Source: Halictus rubicundus (Eukaryota; Arthropoda; Insecta; Hymenoptera; Halictidae). Taken from it: a stretch of DNA of 64,000 nucleotides. The position numbers and the translations under genes were made by a program. The stretch spans positions 11,064,058 to 11,128,057 of the forward strand of contig NC_135153.1 in NCBI RefSeq assembly GCF_050948215.1, written 5' to 3'. This document shows, piece by piece, positions 12,365 to 24,500 of the stretch (position 1 is its first letter; each line of letters begins with the position of its first letter). The notes under the pieces were generated by a model that did not search any database, was not told the origin of the DNA, and worked only from the letters and a program-made list of their open reading frames with translations.

Positions 12365-13534
12365 TGGGATATGGCATGAGACCGGTCTTGTTAGCATCAG
12401 TAAGTAAATATTTGGATAAAATGGGGTGGATACCTTGATATCACTTTGCACGATTTTTCAAAAATTGTTGTTTGTATTGTGAAAAATATCATGTCATATA
12501 CATGCTACTAAACGTATTCATAAGCAACTCTACATACAGATACGTTATTGCAAATGGTCATTCTGGATGCGCATGCGCGAAAAAACGCGTTCCATATTTC
12601 ACCACTGGCTTCAGGTAATCCAAGGTAATCTGGTAGCGATCAGCAGTGACGCGTGCGCAAAGGTTCCTCAATCAGAAACTCTAACACTCTGTCGTTTAAA
12701 GTTCTTTGAGATTCTACGTATAAGTCGGTTGGACCGTCAGCGGTTAAATGTTGATAGTGTTGTATGGTTAGTTCTTCGACAATACTCGTGCACATTTTGT
12801 GGGCATACGGAGGGATAAACAAGGTTCGTTTGTCATCGAGTTAACTTCTTAAAATCTTCCGTAGAGACGTTCACGAGCTTACGGTGTCAAATCGGTGGAC
12901 GAAAATAAACAACCGTGTGCCTCGATGCAATATTTTGGTGCATAGAAATGCTGTGGCGCATGTTGCAGACAGAAATATATTGACGTGCGTAGCATTGTGA
13001 GCTTCTTTCAGTACCGTTAAGACGCATTTACGTGTTAATCGGTCCAGTGGTTGTCCATTTCACACTAAAAAACGTCGGTATCCTTGGCGTCGTAGAAATT
13101 GCAATACGCAAACATTCTCGTGAATCGACGAGCAACGAATCGTTTCGCATTGAGAGCAATTAAAAGAATAATTAACATGTTAACTGATAACTGAAAATTC
13201 TAGTTTTCTCATTCGCCCAGCTAAAGATTGCTGTTTTGATGTTATGGTTGCATATTCTGTGAGGTAAATTCGAGGACATTCGAGAACGAGAACTACGAGA
13301 ACATTCGTGATCGAGAAATCACTCGCAGACGATCAACGGCCTGAGTAGAGGTTAGCGTCTGCAAATAAGCAGCTACAAAACAGATTTGTATAGTGTGATT
13401 TTTTCACAAAACTTGTACCGAAAATCGCCACCGGCTGCGCAACGCTCGAGTACGTTGTGGCATTCGTCAAGAAGCATTGTTTACGACGACGCAGACATAC
13501 GGAGGCTGTCTCCTTAAACTCTCCATTGGTCCAG

Positions 13535-14679
13535 ATGACAGTAAGTAATTTGTTTGTTGTCAGCCATAGCCACGCATTGTCGTGTGGATACTATACCCTA
13601 CCGGTGATTATAGTCACCCATTAGAATTTTTTATTGTTCCACAACTTTAACTGAACCTGTTACAGCTACGTTATTTTTGCTATTACCGGTTGCTTTATTC
13701 CTTGTCGCGAGATAATGCAGTATCAAAAAAGTTAAACTTTTTTTTCTTCGATTCAGAACACAATGGGAGGAGCAAATCTTCACACACCCCCTTCGATATT
13801 CCAACACATGATGGGCCAACAGGGCATGTCCCAGCAGCCTGGACCTTGGATGTATATGCCACAAGTGCCTCCTATGTCTATGCCATGGAGCATGCAATCC
13901 TTGCAACAACCGAAGCTAGTCAGATTTACCGGTGGGTCTACCTTCGAACCAATCCTCCATCAGAAGAGAAAATTAGCACTTTCGGATATAGCGGACACGT
14001 GAGCGACCATACCTTTGTCTTCTAGATATTCAATGCTTGAATACAGATTGTAACAAATCGTTATAATATTGCAGGAGACAAACGAAGCAGTTTATAACAG
14101 AGGAAAAAATGGCAGCACATTTTAAAGATTTGCACATTAGTCCCAATTACCAGTCGCAATCGCCCGCAACATCCACATCGGTAACAGAAGCACAAGTGGT
14201 TCCTCCAAACGAGCTGAATATGGACTTGGAAGTAGGAGCAACGAATTTAAATGCGGATCCAACGAAATCTGGGCAACCCAAATTGGTTCTTTCGGAGGAG
14301 ATTAAGAGGCTGCAACCAGACCCTGTTATTCCACCTTCGCTGTTATCTAAACTGTATGTTGGAACGTTTATTTTCACAGATATTTAAGCCACCGTATCCA
14401 GAGCATAAATTTACTTTGATCGGGACTCTTGCTAAAGATGATAAAGCTTTACAGGTTTTCGATTTCAGAGAGAGGCCCTCCATGGCACTAGTACTTTGGG
14501 AGCCACCGAGTAAACATCTACGTCTCCTGCCATCAAGGGTTACATCACCCCCGGTTCCCAGCGCGTCCGATAGTAACAACAACAGTAATAGCAACAACAA
14601 TAATAACGAAGCCATTCCGAACTTGAACGAGACATTGCAATCGAGTAATTTACCATCGTTCGAACCGATGGAATTATGA
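13535..14679 (+). CDS. HCFC1R1/HPIP-like protein (HCF-1 regulator homologue)
   Basis: Exons 13535-13540, 13757-13998, 14075-14353 and 14469-14679 give about 245 residues. The first exon contributes only ATG ACA, in phase with the next; if it is non-coding, ATG 13763 starts the protein. The N-terminus is rich in Met, Gln and Pro. The core RQTKQFITEEKMAAHF resembles the region of vertebrate HCFC1R1 (HPIP) around KQFLSEENMATHF. It is followed by LVLSEEIKRLQP, ERPSMALVLWEPP, a poly-Asn/Ser stretch and a C-terminus ending MEL, as in the vertebrate protein. HCFC1R1 binds the beta-propeller of HCF-1 and affects its export from the nucleus; the same role here is inferred. The vertebrate protein is shorter (about 140 residues). 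No enzyme or DNA-binding domain is seen. The gene is convergent with fatty acid synthase. Family assignment is by motif memory only. Confidence 0.65.
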
Positions 14680-15554
14680 CGATAATCTTCTTAGCATGTA
14701 CCTTACTTTTTTCGTTTCGTATTAGAGAAGTAAGGAGTATGGTATTGCGTTCTAACATCTATGTAGATATCGAAAAAACATGAAAAAATATATTGCTCTT
14801 CGTACTTTTTATTCAACGTCATAAGTTCGCGCAATGTTATAAATGTAGTTGAGGTATGAAACCTTTTCTAATTGAGCAAAGATATTCTTTGTCATTCAGT
14901 GAAGATTTTTTTTTACTTCAGTTGGCGCGTTCAGAGGCGTACTTACTATGTTTCGCAAAATCTGCAATTATCGTAATAAGGATACAAGTATTAAAAAAGT
15001 AGAAGAAGAAATAAGCAAAGCTGACTGGTTCCTTTCTATATCGAATACGATTTGGTTGCACGAGTGGAGAAAAGATAAAGGTAGAATTCTATTATTTACA
15101 TATTATCGCGTTTAATGTTAAGCATAATTAATAGTGTTCGGGTGTAACATTCTTTTACTAATTAGTTGTCACGTTTCACGTACGTTAATCGAATAATTTT
15201 GTTCTACGACGTAACGTTAGAATGAATAGGAGGAGCAAGTGAGTTATTTGTAGGATCGGTACGTTTATCCGCTATAGTATAGATATGGTATAAGGTATAC
15301 ACGTGGTGTAATGTAAATTACGCAAATGTCCGATCGAGGAAGTACAATTGAATTCGCTGGATGGTTCGAGTGTGTTTGACGATTGTTTGGCAGGAATGTT
15401 TGAGCGATGATGTCCAATATGATGATTTTGCATAAAAGATATGACAAGACGTTTCATTAACAATGTATTCTTCATTTATTCATGACTGGTCCAAAGATTA
15501 CAGGCAAACGACTAGTTCCTACCTAGCTGAGAAATATGGAATACTCTAATCGTT
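14680..15554. other. Spacer between convergent HCFC1R1-like gene and FAS
   Basis: AT-rich sequence without coding features. It holds the 3' UTR of the HCFC1R1-like gene from the left and the short FAS 3' UTR from the right. I see no repeat or RNA gene. Confidence 0.6.
15475..15480 (-). terminator. Poly-A signal of fatty acid synthase
   Basis: AATAAA on the minus strand lies about 75 nt downstream of the FAS stop codon. It is the first canonical signal after the stop, which implies a short 3' UTR if used. Confidence 0.55.
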
Positions 15555-18500
15555 TCACGACGCTCTCACTGTGGATATGTTTTTGACCTGTACTTCCATA
15601 TCGTTAGTCAGCAGGCTCTCTTTGAACATGTGCTCGTCCTCTACTGGTTCGCCGTTGATCACTGCCGCGCTCCTCTTGTTTTCAAGCATAGTAATGTGGT
15701 TGCCCTCTACCTCGCCCACGGTTACTCTTCCATAAGTCAACTGAAAAAGTATTTCACAGTGAGTATTTCACACCGTTACGAGTTACAGGACACTTAATCG
15801 ATTGATGCATCGCGGTTATGTTACCTTGCGCAAACCATAAGCCTCGTCGGGCATTTGTATGGCCAACAACGTCGGTTTCAATAACGTGATGGGTGTTCTC
15901 AGCGGAGTCATAGCATCGCAATCGTATTCGTCTAATACCTGTAAGCGTTTGTATATAAACGTGGCGATAGCCTTCTGCGCCTCGGGCGTGTACACTTTAT
16001 GAACATCCTCCGGCGTATACTCGAGCAGCGCATCCAGTTTCTCTTCCCAAGTGGTGCACTTGCTCAACGCCATTTTAAACTGCGAGAACACATTAATTAT
16101 TTGCCAAATTGATACGGAACATAAAAGACAGGGTTTTGGTAATCAGTTTTCTGGTTCGAAATTTCAGGAATTTTAGCAACTAATTAGCGATTAAGATTTG
16201 AACCTGCCGCATTTACCTCGGTGGTTTTTGACGAATTGGTAACGGCCAATATGCCGACCAGGAGATTATTCTGGAAGGCATCCTCTGTCGTGGCGAAGAG
16301 CTGCTGCGACTTTATACTCTTCAAATAATTGGGGGACCCGTCCAAAAGTATTAGCTGACCGACGTAGCCTTGAGCCTCTAATCTCCTTACCAGCTCGATG
16401 GCTATCATCGACCCGTACGAATAACCTACTACGGTGAAGTCTTTTCGGTTTTTACATCTTTCTAAGACATACTGAAAGGAGACACTATATTGTAATCGAG
16501 GGAACAAACCAGAGTTGCAAATAAAATTCGCACGTGTAACCAGATTTGGGAAGTTGGAAAGGTTCTAGGCGTGTACGTACCAGGGGAGGGGGGCCAGTGG
16601 CGTTCAGCTACGAGTTCCTGGCCCCCCTTCCATTAACCTAGGCCTGGTTACCAGGGTGGATTTAATGGATATACTTGGAGGTCCCCGGTCCGCCAGGTAC
16701 GCACCCTTCGGGGCGTCCGATGGCCCGGGGGTGCCCCATATATCCCCGCCTTCCAATCTGGGAGCGGCGGGAAATCCGTAACCTGGATTACCACCTCGTC
16801 AAAAAAAAAAATAAAAAGGCGTGTACGTACTGGTAAAAGACGGTCCGCCATTTCTTCTATGGTCAGCCCTGTATCGTATATTCCCATCTGCAAGCAGCAG
16901 GCTGAAGATCTCAATTCAGACGCCAATGGTGCAAAGATCGTAGCGCTTCCTTCGATACCAGGAATAAGGAACACTTCGTTTTGTTTCTCCTTGCATTTCA
17001 CCGCAAGTTCAACGCAGTAATTGGTGTTCAGAATAGTTACGTTCATTGTCCTCATCAGCAGCTGCATTCCCACCAAATTCTCTGTCTTCGTGATTGTCTT
17101 CGCAAGCTGCTTGGTCTGTTTCTTGGTGTCCTTCGTGGACATTTCTACCAGTTTGGCTATGTTCAAGGCTCGAATGTCCTGGGCGGTCAGGAATACTTCG
17201 TAATCGCGTTCTAGCGTCTGCTTTATCTCCACGGCCATCATGGAGTCCATTCCGAGATCCGCCAGAGAAGCGCTCTGGCTGACGTTCTTAAGATCCTTGA
17301 TGCCTGCATTGAGAAAATCGATCGATTAAATGCAACAAACTGTAAGATAACAGTAACGCGAAACTACATATAGTATTTGCTTTTTAAACGTGTTAATTAG
17401 CGAATGGTTGCATACTCATAATAGCCATCACTGCTTCGAGGACAGTACTAGCTTCGCTGGCGCTAGGTCGTTTCTCCGCTACCACCATGCTAGCCACGAT
17501 GGGACGGGTTTGACAGAGGAATTTGTCCAGTTCTTCCAGGCACGAGGATATCCTTTGTTGCAAGGTTCCGCCGACCACGAGCTGTTTCTTATCTTGAAGA
17601 AGTTTGGCAGCCAGACCAACTTCTCCCACGGCTCCCCACTCGATCGCCATGCCTGGCAGACCTTCTTCGACCCTCCTCTCGCAGATTCTCTCCAACACCG
17701 CGTTGCCCATACCATAATTAGTCTGACCAGGACTTCCTCTTCCACAGGAGAGGGATGAGAACACGATAAAGAGACGAAGCTCCGGGCAGATTGTCCTCGT
17801 GAGCAGGTCTAGCTGCTTGGTGATGCCTGCCTTGGGCTTCATGCTTTCCTCGAAACTCTCCTCCGTCTGGTTAACGCAGAGACAGTCGTTCAACAGCGCC
17901 GCCAGGTTGAATACGCCGTCCACAGGCGCTTGTTTCTCTGCGGACTTCAAGATGAACTCGCAATCCTCACGCTTCGACGCGTCTACGCCGGAAATGATGA
18001 GGACCTTCACGCCGTACGATTTCCAGACGTTCGTCCTCATCCGCTGGTATCCAGTCTTGATACCGTTGCGAGAGACGATCACCAGGTTCCTGACACCCCG
18101 GATTACCAGCCAGTCGGCCATCTCCAGCCCAAGGCCACCCAAACCACCAACAATCACATAACTCTTGTCCGGAGCAGCATAGAAACGCGGATAGCCTAGC
18201 ACTGGTGTATTCAACGGATCCTTCTCGTTGCCCACTTTGATCAGAATCTGAGGACAATTGCAAGAGTGCACAGGTCAAAATCATCTCTCCGCTTCTGCTA
18301 AGGGTGGTATACAAATGAACTTTAGAATTTGATAAATAACGGAGTATTCACAATGGACAAATACCTTTCCTATATGCTTGCCAGCAGCCATGAACCTTAA
18401 CGCAACCTCCACTTCGTGCTTCTCGAAGCATTTCCTAGCCAAAGGCTTGATACATTTGTTCTTCATTCGCGAATCGATGAATTTGTGCATTTCTTCCTGA

Positions 18501-21500
18501 ACATCCGGATAAATCCCGCTGATCATAGTGTCCATAATAATTCCGTGGAAGCTGACTTCCTTCAAGAAGATCTCCAGTCCCAGCTGGTTGTTCGCTGCCA
18601 TGTCAAACTTACCGATCTCCAGGAATCGGCCTCGGTATTTTAAGCACCGAACCGATGCTTGGAGCTTGTCCTCTGCCAACGAGTTCAACACGATGTCCAC
18701 GCCTACGCCACCAGTCTGTCTCATCACCATTTGCTCGAAACTAGTGTCTCTCGAGTTACCGATGTGATCGTCAGGGATACTGGGAAACGTTTCCCTGATG
18801 AACTTCCTCTTTTCCGGTGTTCCGACGGTGGTGAAGATCTCGCAACTCTCGGAGAGGGCAATATTAATTGCAGCTTGACCGAAAGCACCGCTACCAGCGT
18901 GGATCAGGACCTTCTCACCCTTCCTTAGTTTACCAAAGATGTAGAACGCATAAAATGCAGTGAAGTATGCACTGGGGATGGTCGCTGCATCCTCCAAGGA
19001 CCATTCGTCTGGTACGGTCCACACGGTCACAGGCAGCGGAGCGACCAGGTTCGCTATAGAACTGAAGAGACAACTAGTTAGGCGAAGAGTAAACAATTCA
19101 AAAAAGTTTTTCGTTTATTTCGAAATGATCTCGTGCCTGCTGTGAGAGAAGCCCATCACTCTACGTCCACTGGTGTCTATTCCACTGAACTCGAATCCGA
19201 TTAGACACTCGTTCAGCTTTCTGGTCTGCGAGATGGTTTCAGGCGTCAGTTTACCGGTGGCCAACATTACGTCCCTGAAGTTCAGGGAAGAGTAGACTAC
19301 CTTGATGAGGTTCGCGTTGTTGGGATCCGGTTTGAGGTTGCCCTCGGTCCACTGAAGGGAACTCAGATCTCCTCTGACCTGTTAAACGAACATTATTAAC
19401 GTATCATCTGTCGGTTATTATTTAATACTTTACAATTTTAATTTCTTTTTGACGAATGTCTCAATGTTTAGCTTCCTTTCACCATTTTTGCTTACCGGTA
19501 TGTTCACAAAGCCATGGGACAAAGGAACAGGTTTCAAAGGTGGCAGAGGCAGATGCCTATAAGTACCCCAAACCCTTCCTGGTCGTAGAATGTTAATGCC
19601 GATGTCAATGTCAAGTTGGTCGGAATAGAATGGATCATCCAACGAGAATTTGGGAGCATTCTCATCCTGTATGATCACTGTTTTCGCTATTTCGCCGCAG
19701 GGTTCTCTTCTGAGACACTTGACCATGCCCAGAGCCCCGTTCTCCAGGTCTCCTTCAGCGACCAGGACTAATCGCGTGTCCCTTTCGTTCTTCTTCTTCC
19801 CTTCCTGGGCCTTCAGCATTTCTTTCACCTTGTTCAGCCAGCTGAATTCATTGTTGTTCACATAAACTACTTCCGTGATCCTGGGTAGTTTCTCCAGCCT
19901 CTTCAAAAGCAAAAGGGTCTGGCCTTTGTAGCTTTTCTCCAGCACAACGGCCAGTTCGTATCCTCGAAGGTACAAATAAGTGTCGCTGTTCACTACGTGC
20001 TCCTTTGTCAGAATAAACCCGTCGTCGACGATAGCCTGCATCAGCTGATCGAGGTAGTGTTGCCTCTTCCTCGTTGAGATGTCGTAAGTGATGGCCATAA
20101 AGATGGATCCGTCCTCTGGCAACTTGTTCGGCTCTAGCACGGTAATCTTCTCGATATCTGGAAGCTTTTCGTACCTCTCCGAGTTCGCGGCCAGCACCAT
20201 CTTTGGTCGAATCATCGGCTGATTGCCTAACACCTTGAGGACGGTAGGCGTGAGCACTTCCTCGATGGGCAAGTTGTCATCGGGATCGATCAATTCCAGG
20301 ATCTTTGGAGTGGTCAGTAAGCTGCTCTCCAAAGCCACTTGTGAAGATAGTACAACCATCTCTTCGAGGCTGGTTTCCGCCTTGTCTCGGTGCGCCACGA
20401 ATTTGTACTCTTCGAGAATAGGGTCCGCCATGATCCTGCGCCGCTGAATAGGATTCGCCTTTAGCCCACGGATCTCCACGCCCGCGGAGACTATGGTGTC
20501 GTAGTCGGAGTATACGTAGACCGGCATATCTGCAATTTGGTTCTCGGTGAATATCAAGGATACAGATTTGTTCTCTTCTGTTAAGATATATGTGTACATA
20601 GAGCGCTCTAAGATATATGTGTACATAGAGCGTTTCGGCCAAACGAGACCACCTAAATATTATTCGAGACAACGTACCGATACTCTCCTCGCCGAAGTTC
20701 CGCACCTTATCAGTATGGGTTTTGACGTCCACGGTCATCTTTCTTATAGCCGTAGGCACGTATAGAGCTCTGGTGTCTAGACCTAGCAGTTTGATCTGTA
20801 ACATGTTGTCCAGGAAAGCGGCCCAATTCTTCCTCCACTGGATGTGGCCCTTCGTCCCTCTGATAGAGGCGCTCTTCAGTCCTCTGAACACGCCTGTGTA
20901 GTCGTAGCCACGCAACTTTAGCTCCGTGTAGATATCGTTCTCGGTCAAGGCTTCCTCGTCATTCATTTCTGGTAGGAGCTTGGTAGGGATCATCTCCTGC
21001 GTGGGATTGTTTGTTCTGCGAATCATTCCGGATACGACGGTCGTGGATCCCTCGGATATCTCGAACTTCCCGGACCCTGGAGATACATACTGATGTTTAG
21101 CTCTTAGAAAACGAACAATGTGACATCACTTCTCGTTTCAAGAAATATCTTGAACGTTTACCTCTTTGGACTACGACCGTCAGTTGAACTTTGCCGTCCT
21201 TGGATAGGGTAGTCGCGCGCTCGAATTTAATGTCTTCAAAGACTACGGATACTTCGTCGAACAGCTTTCCCTGCAGCATAGAGACTGTCTCCCATACCAA
21301 GATCAGGTATCCCGTGGCTGGGACCAGGTTCCTTCCATCGATTACATGGTGGACCATGTACTCGTAGTTCTCGTCCTCCAAATAGATGTCGAGAATTCTC
21401 TCCGACGTGGTGATCTTCTGACGTTGCGTGTAGACCGGCACGAACCACTCGTTCGAGTGATCCCATCTGACAGATCATCCCTCTCAGTAAATTGTTTCAA

Positions 21501-24500
21501 TATTCTTTCCAAATAAATGAAACGCAATCAAGGTGCAACACAAATTATAACATTTTTCACTGAACTTCACTTTCTGGGACTCAAAATTTTTCTCCTTTTA
21601 TCTCTACGTTATCAACATCACCGTGTGCTTGTGATGCCGTCTAGCGGCTCCGCTCGTAGGACGACGCGCGACGCTGAGTACATACCAACATGGCGGCGCC
21701 CTTACCAGTCAAAAAAGCTTGAAATCGCTCAACTTCACTCGCGTATAACTTTTGGACAAGTGATTTCCGTGCTTTAAAACTTTCACTTTTGGATTTTGCT
21801 CGACAAAATCTACAGGATTGCATAAAAAAACTGCAAAATTTTTGGTCCCAGAAGGTGAAGTTTAACCACAGTTTTTCCTATCATCGAAAAAAAGTGTCCT
21901 TAGTCGTGGGACTGAAATAATAGTGTAACGGTGTGAACCTGATGTGAGGTGAGATCATCGGCGTGCTGCGGCTAACAGGGAACTGTACAGGCGGATAGAT
22001 GTTGGCCAGCTGTAACTGTATGCCTGCATTGTACAGTTTCCCGAGAGCCTGCAGGAAGTATTCGGCATTGTCTTTGTGGCCTCGCAACGTTAGAGGTACG
22101 TTCGTTACGTCCGGATCTAGCGATCTCTTCAAGATTGCCTGGAGGAGACCATGAGGAGCGATCTCGATGGCTATAGCGTTTGTAGGGATCATCGTGGCGG
22201 TTTCGGCGAACAAGACAGAATTCAAGAGGTTGTTGGTGTGATACTCTGCCGAGGAGAACTGTGCCTCCGGTGCAGACCACTGGCTCTGGCTCACAGAAGT
22301 GCTCAACCACTTAGGACTACGCGGTTTTGGATCCGGAATTACTTTCTTCAGATACGCCAGCAATTTCGGACCAGCCTCCGCAATGTAGCGGCTGTGGTAG
22401 GCGATATTACTGCACGGTACCTCCTTGGCGAAGATTTTGCTGGCCTGAAAGATTTTGTTTCGTTAGCTGAACATTGAAAAAGCTTTCAATTTCTAATTTC
22501 TAATTTCCTGAAAGACCTGTAGTTCGGCCACAAACTTCTTCATAGACTCTGCCGGGCCGCTGATTGTAGAACTCTCCGGGCCATTATGGCAAGCCACCTC
22601 TATATCCGGTGGACAGAGATCCTTGATATCCTCGTAGCCCAAGCCGACCGCTGCCATGGATCCTCGAATCATTTTGGTCTCGATAGACGCGAGACCTCTC
22701 GAATAAGCCGAGAGGATCATTTGCTCGGCAGTAAAGCAGCCATCGGCGTAAGCGCAGCCTAGTTCTCCGACGGAATGGCCGATTATGTTGTCGGGCACGA
22801 TGCCAGCGGACGCCAGAAGATCCACCAGACCAATCTACAATCGTCATATTATTTATTTTCACGTGCTGGATTCCTGATCGGTGTTTTGCGAGAATTTAAC
22901 CGCGCGAGAGTTCTACCTGCACCGCGGCGATTCCCACGAACGAATTCAGAATGTTGTCGAAGGTTTTCTTGTCCTTGTTCGTGATAATGTCGACGATGTC
23001 CACGCCGAAGGGTTTCAGAGCCGCGTCGCACTTCTGGATGGCTTTGGCAAAGGTGGGGAATCTCATCAGCGATTCACCTGGTTCCAAAGATGACATATCA
23101 AGTCAGTGGAAAAATCGTACAATTTACAGATCATATAGACACTGCTCTTTCAAACAATGCATGACGATAAGTACCCATGCCAGGCCACTGAGATCCCATT
23201 CCAGAGAAAACGAACCAGACAGGTCTCTTCATGCCAGAGTATTCCTGAATCTCCCTAGGCGGCTTCTCGGATACTTTCGACCCAAGAATGGTGTAGCCCC
23301 TACATGGGTTACCGGTTATGTCCTCGGCATGAATCTCGTGCAACAGTCGAACGAATTCCACGTCGATTGGAATACTCTCCACCTACAAAATCAGTTATAT
23401 CTCTTATCTTCTCTCTCTCTCTCTCCCTCTCTCTTGTGCATCGTTAATACTTTTGCTTATCCAACTAACATAATTCAGGAAAGTATCCAAAGCTTCTTCG
23501 TGACGACCGGACAATGCCACGAGCCTAGGTAAGTCGTCTGCAGGTGCACCGTTGTTCACCTTCTCCTTGCTGTGAGATTTCAAGAGAATGTGCGCATTCG
23601 CGCCGCCGAAACCGAACGAGTTTATGCCCACGTAACCACCGTCCCATGGGGTTGGTTCCGTGATCACCTGTAGCATTCCATCCTCGAAGCTCTTGATACC
23701 AGGAATGGGACTCTTGAAGTTCAGGTTCGGTGGAATCAAGCCGGACTCCATAGCAATCAGGATCTAGAAAAATTTTCGTTCGGTATTCGATCAAGCATTT
23801 ATCGATTGTGATTACAATTACAGTTGTTGTTAGAAATTATATATGTACCTTGGCCACTGAGCAGAGTCCACTGGCAGGTTCGGCGTGTCCCAAGTTTGAC
23901 TTGATAGAACCGATCCTCAAAGGAGTGCTTCTGTTTTTCACGAAGACTTGCTCGATAGCGTGGATCTCCTCGGGGTCGCCGACGCTGGTTCCAGTCCCAT
24001 GGGCTTCCAGATAGGATATGACTGTCGGGGAGAGCTTGCACTCCCGGTAGAAGTCCTCCAACAGCATCTTCTGTATAGCGCTAGCAGGGAACGTAATCCC
24101 CTGTTCCTTGTACCCGTCGCAGTTCGACTTTCCGTAGACCACCGTTGCGTAAATTCGTTTGGCAACCTTCGCCTTCTGCAGGAAGATGACGCTGACTGCC
24201 TCACTGCGCACGTAACCGTTCGCTCTGCTGTCAAACGATTTACAACGGCAGTCCGTTGACAGGACACCTGTATACCGAACGTGATTTCATCGTTTTAGCT
24301 CTTGACGGTACAAGTACGGTAACGCTTCGACAGCTTTGTCCACTAAATTGGGGTTTAAAGTTGGAGTCTGTCGAAACGTTACTATTTCGCATCGACATCA
24401 CCCTGTATGTACAGTACCGAGACGCGCGAACTGGAGAGACACGTAGGGGTGCAGACAGAGGTTAGAGCCACCCACGATCACCTGGTCGCAGACCCCGGTC

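Larger units (their letters stand above)
10273..13534. other. Intergenic region between divergent Orai and the HCFC1R1-like gene
   Basis: This stretch between two divergent start codons should contain both promoters. The open frames are short and unconvincing. It contains a degenerate direct repeat (about 10.59 and 10.77 kb) and a compact hairpin at 12287-12364, both listed separately. 13.2-13.5 kb probably includes 5' UTR of the downstream gene. Confidence 0.5.

Noticed and set aside
16581..16816. tRNA-derived SINE with A and B boxes
   Set aside because: I could not find convincing A or B box promoter motifs in the body, so only a SINE-like poly-A retroelement is claimed.
16648..16830. Extension of the FAS open frame into the intron
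   Set aside because: The frame runs through the poly-T end and antisense body of the inserted retroelement. The donor CCA|GTACGT at 16831 and the next exon in phase show that it is intron.
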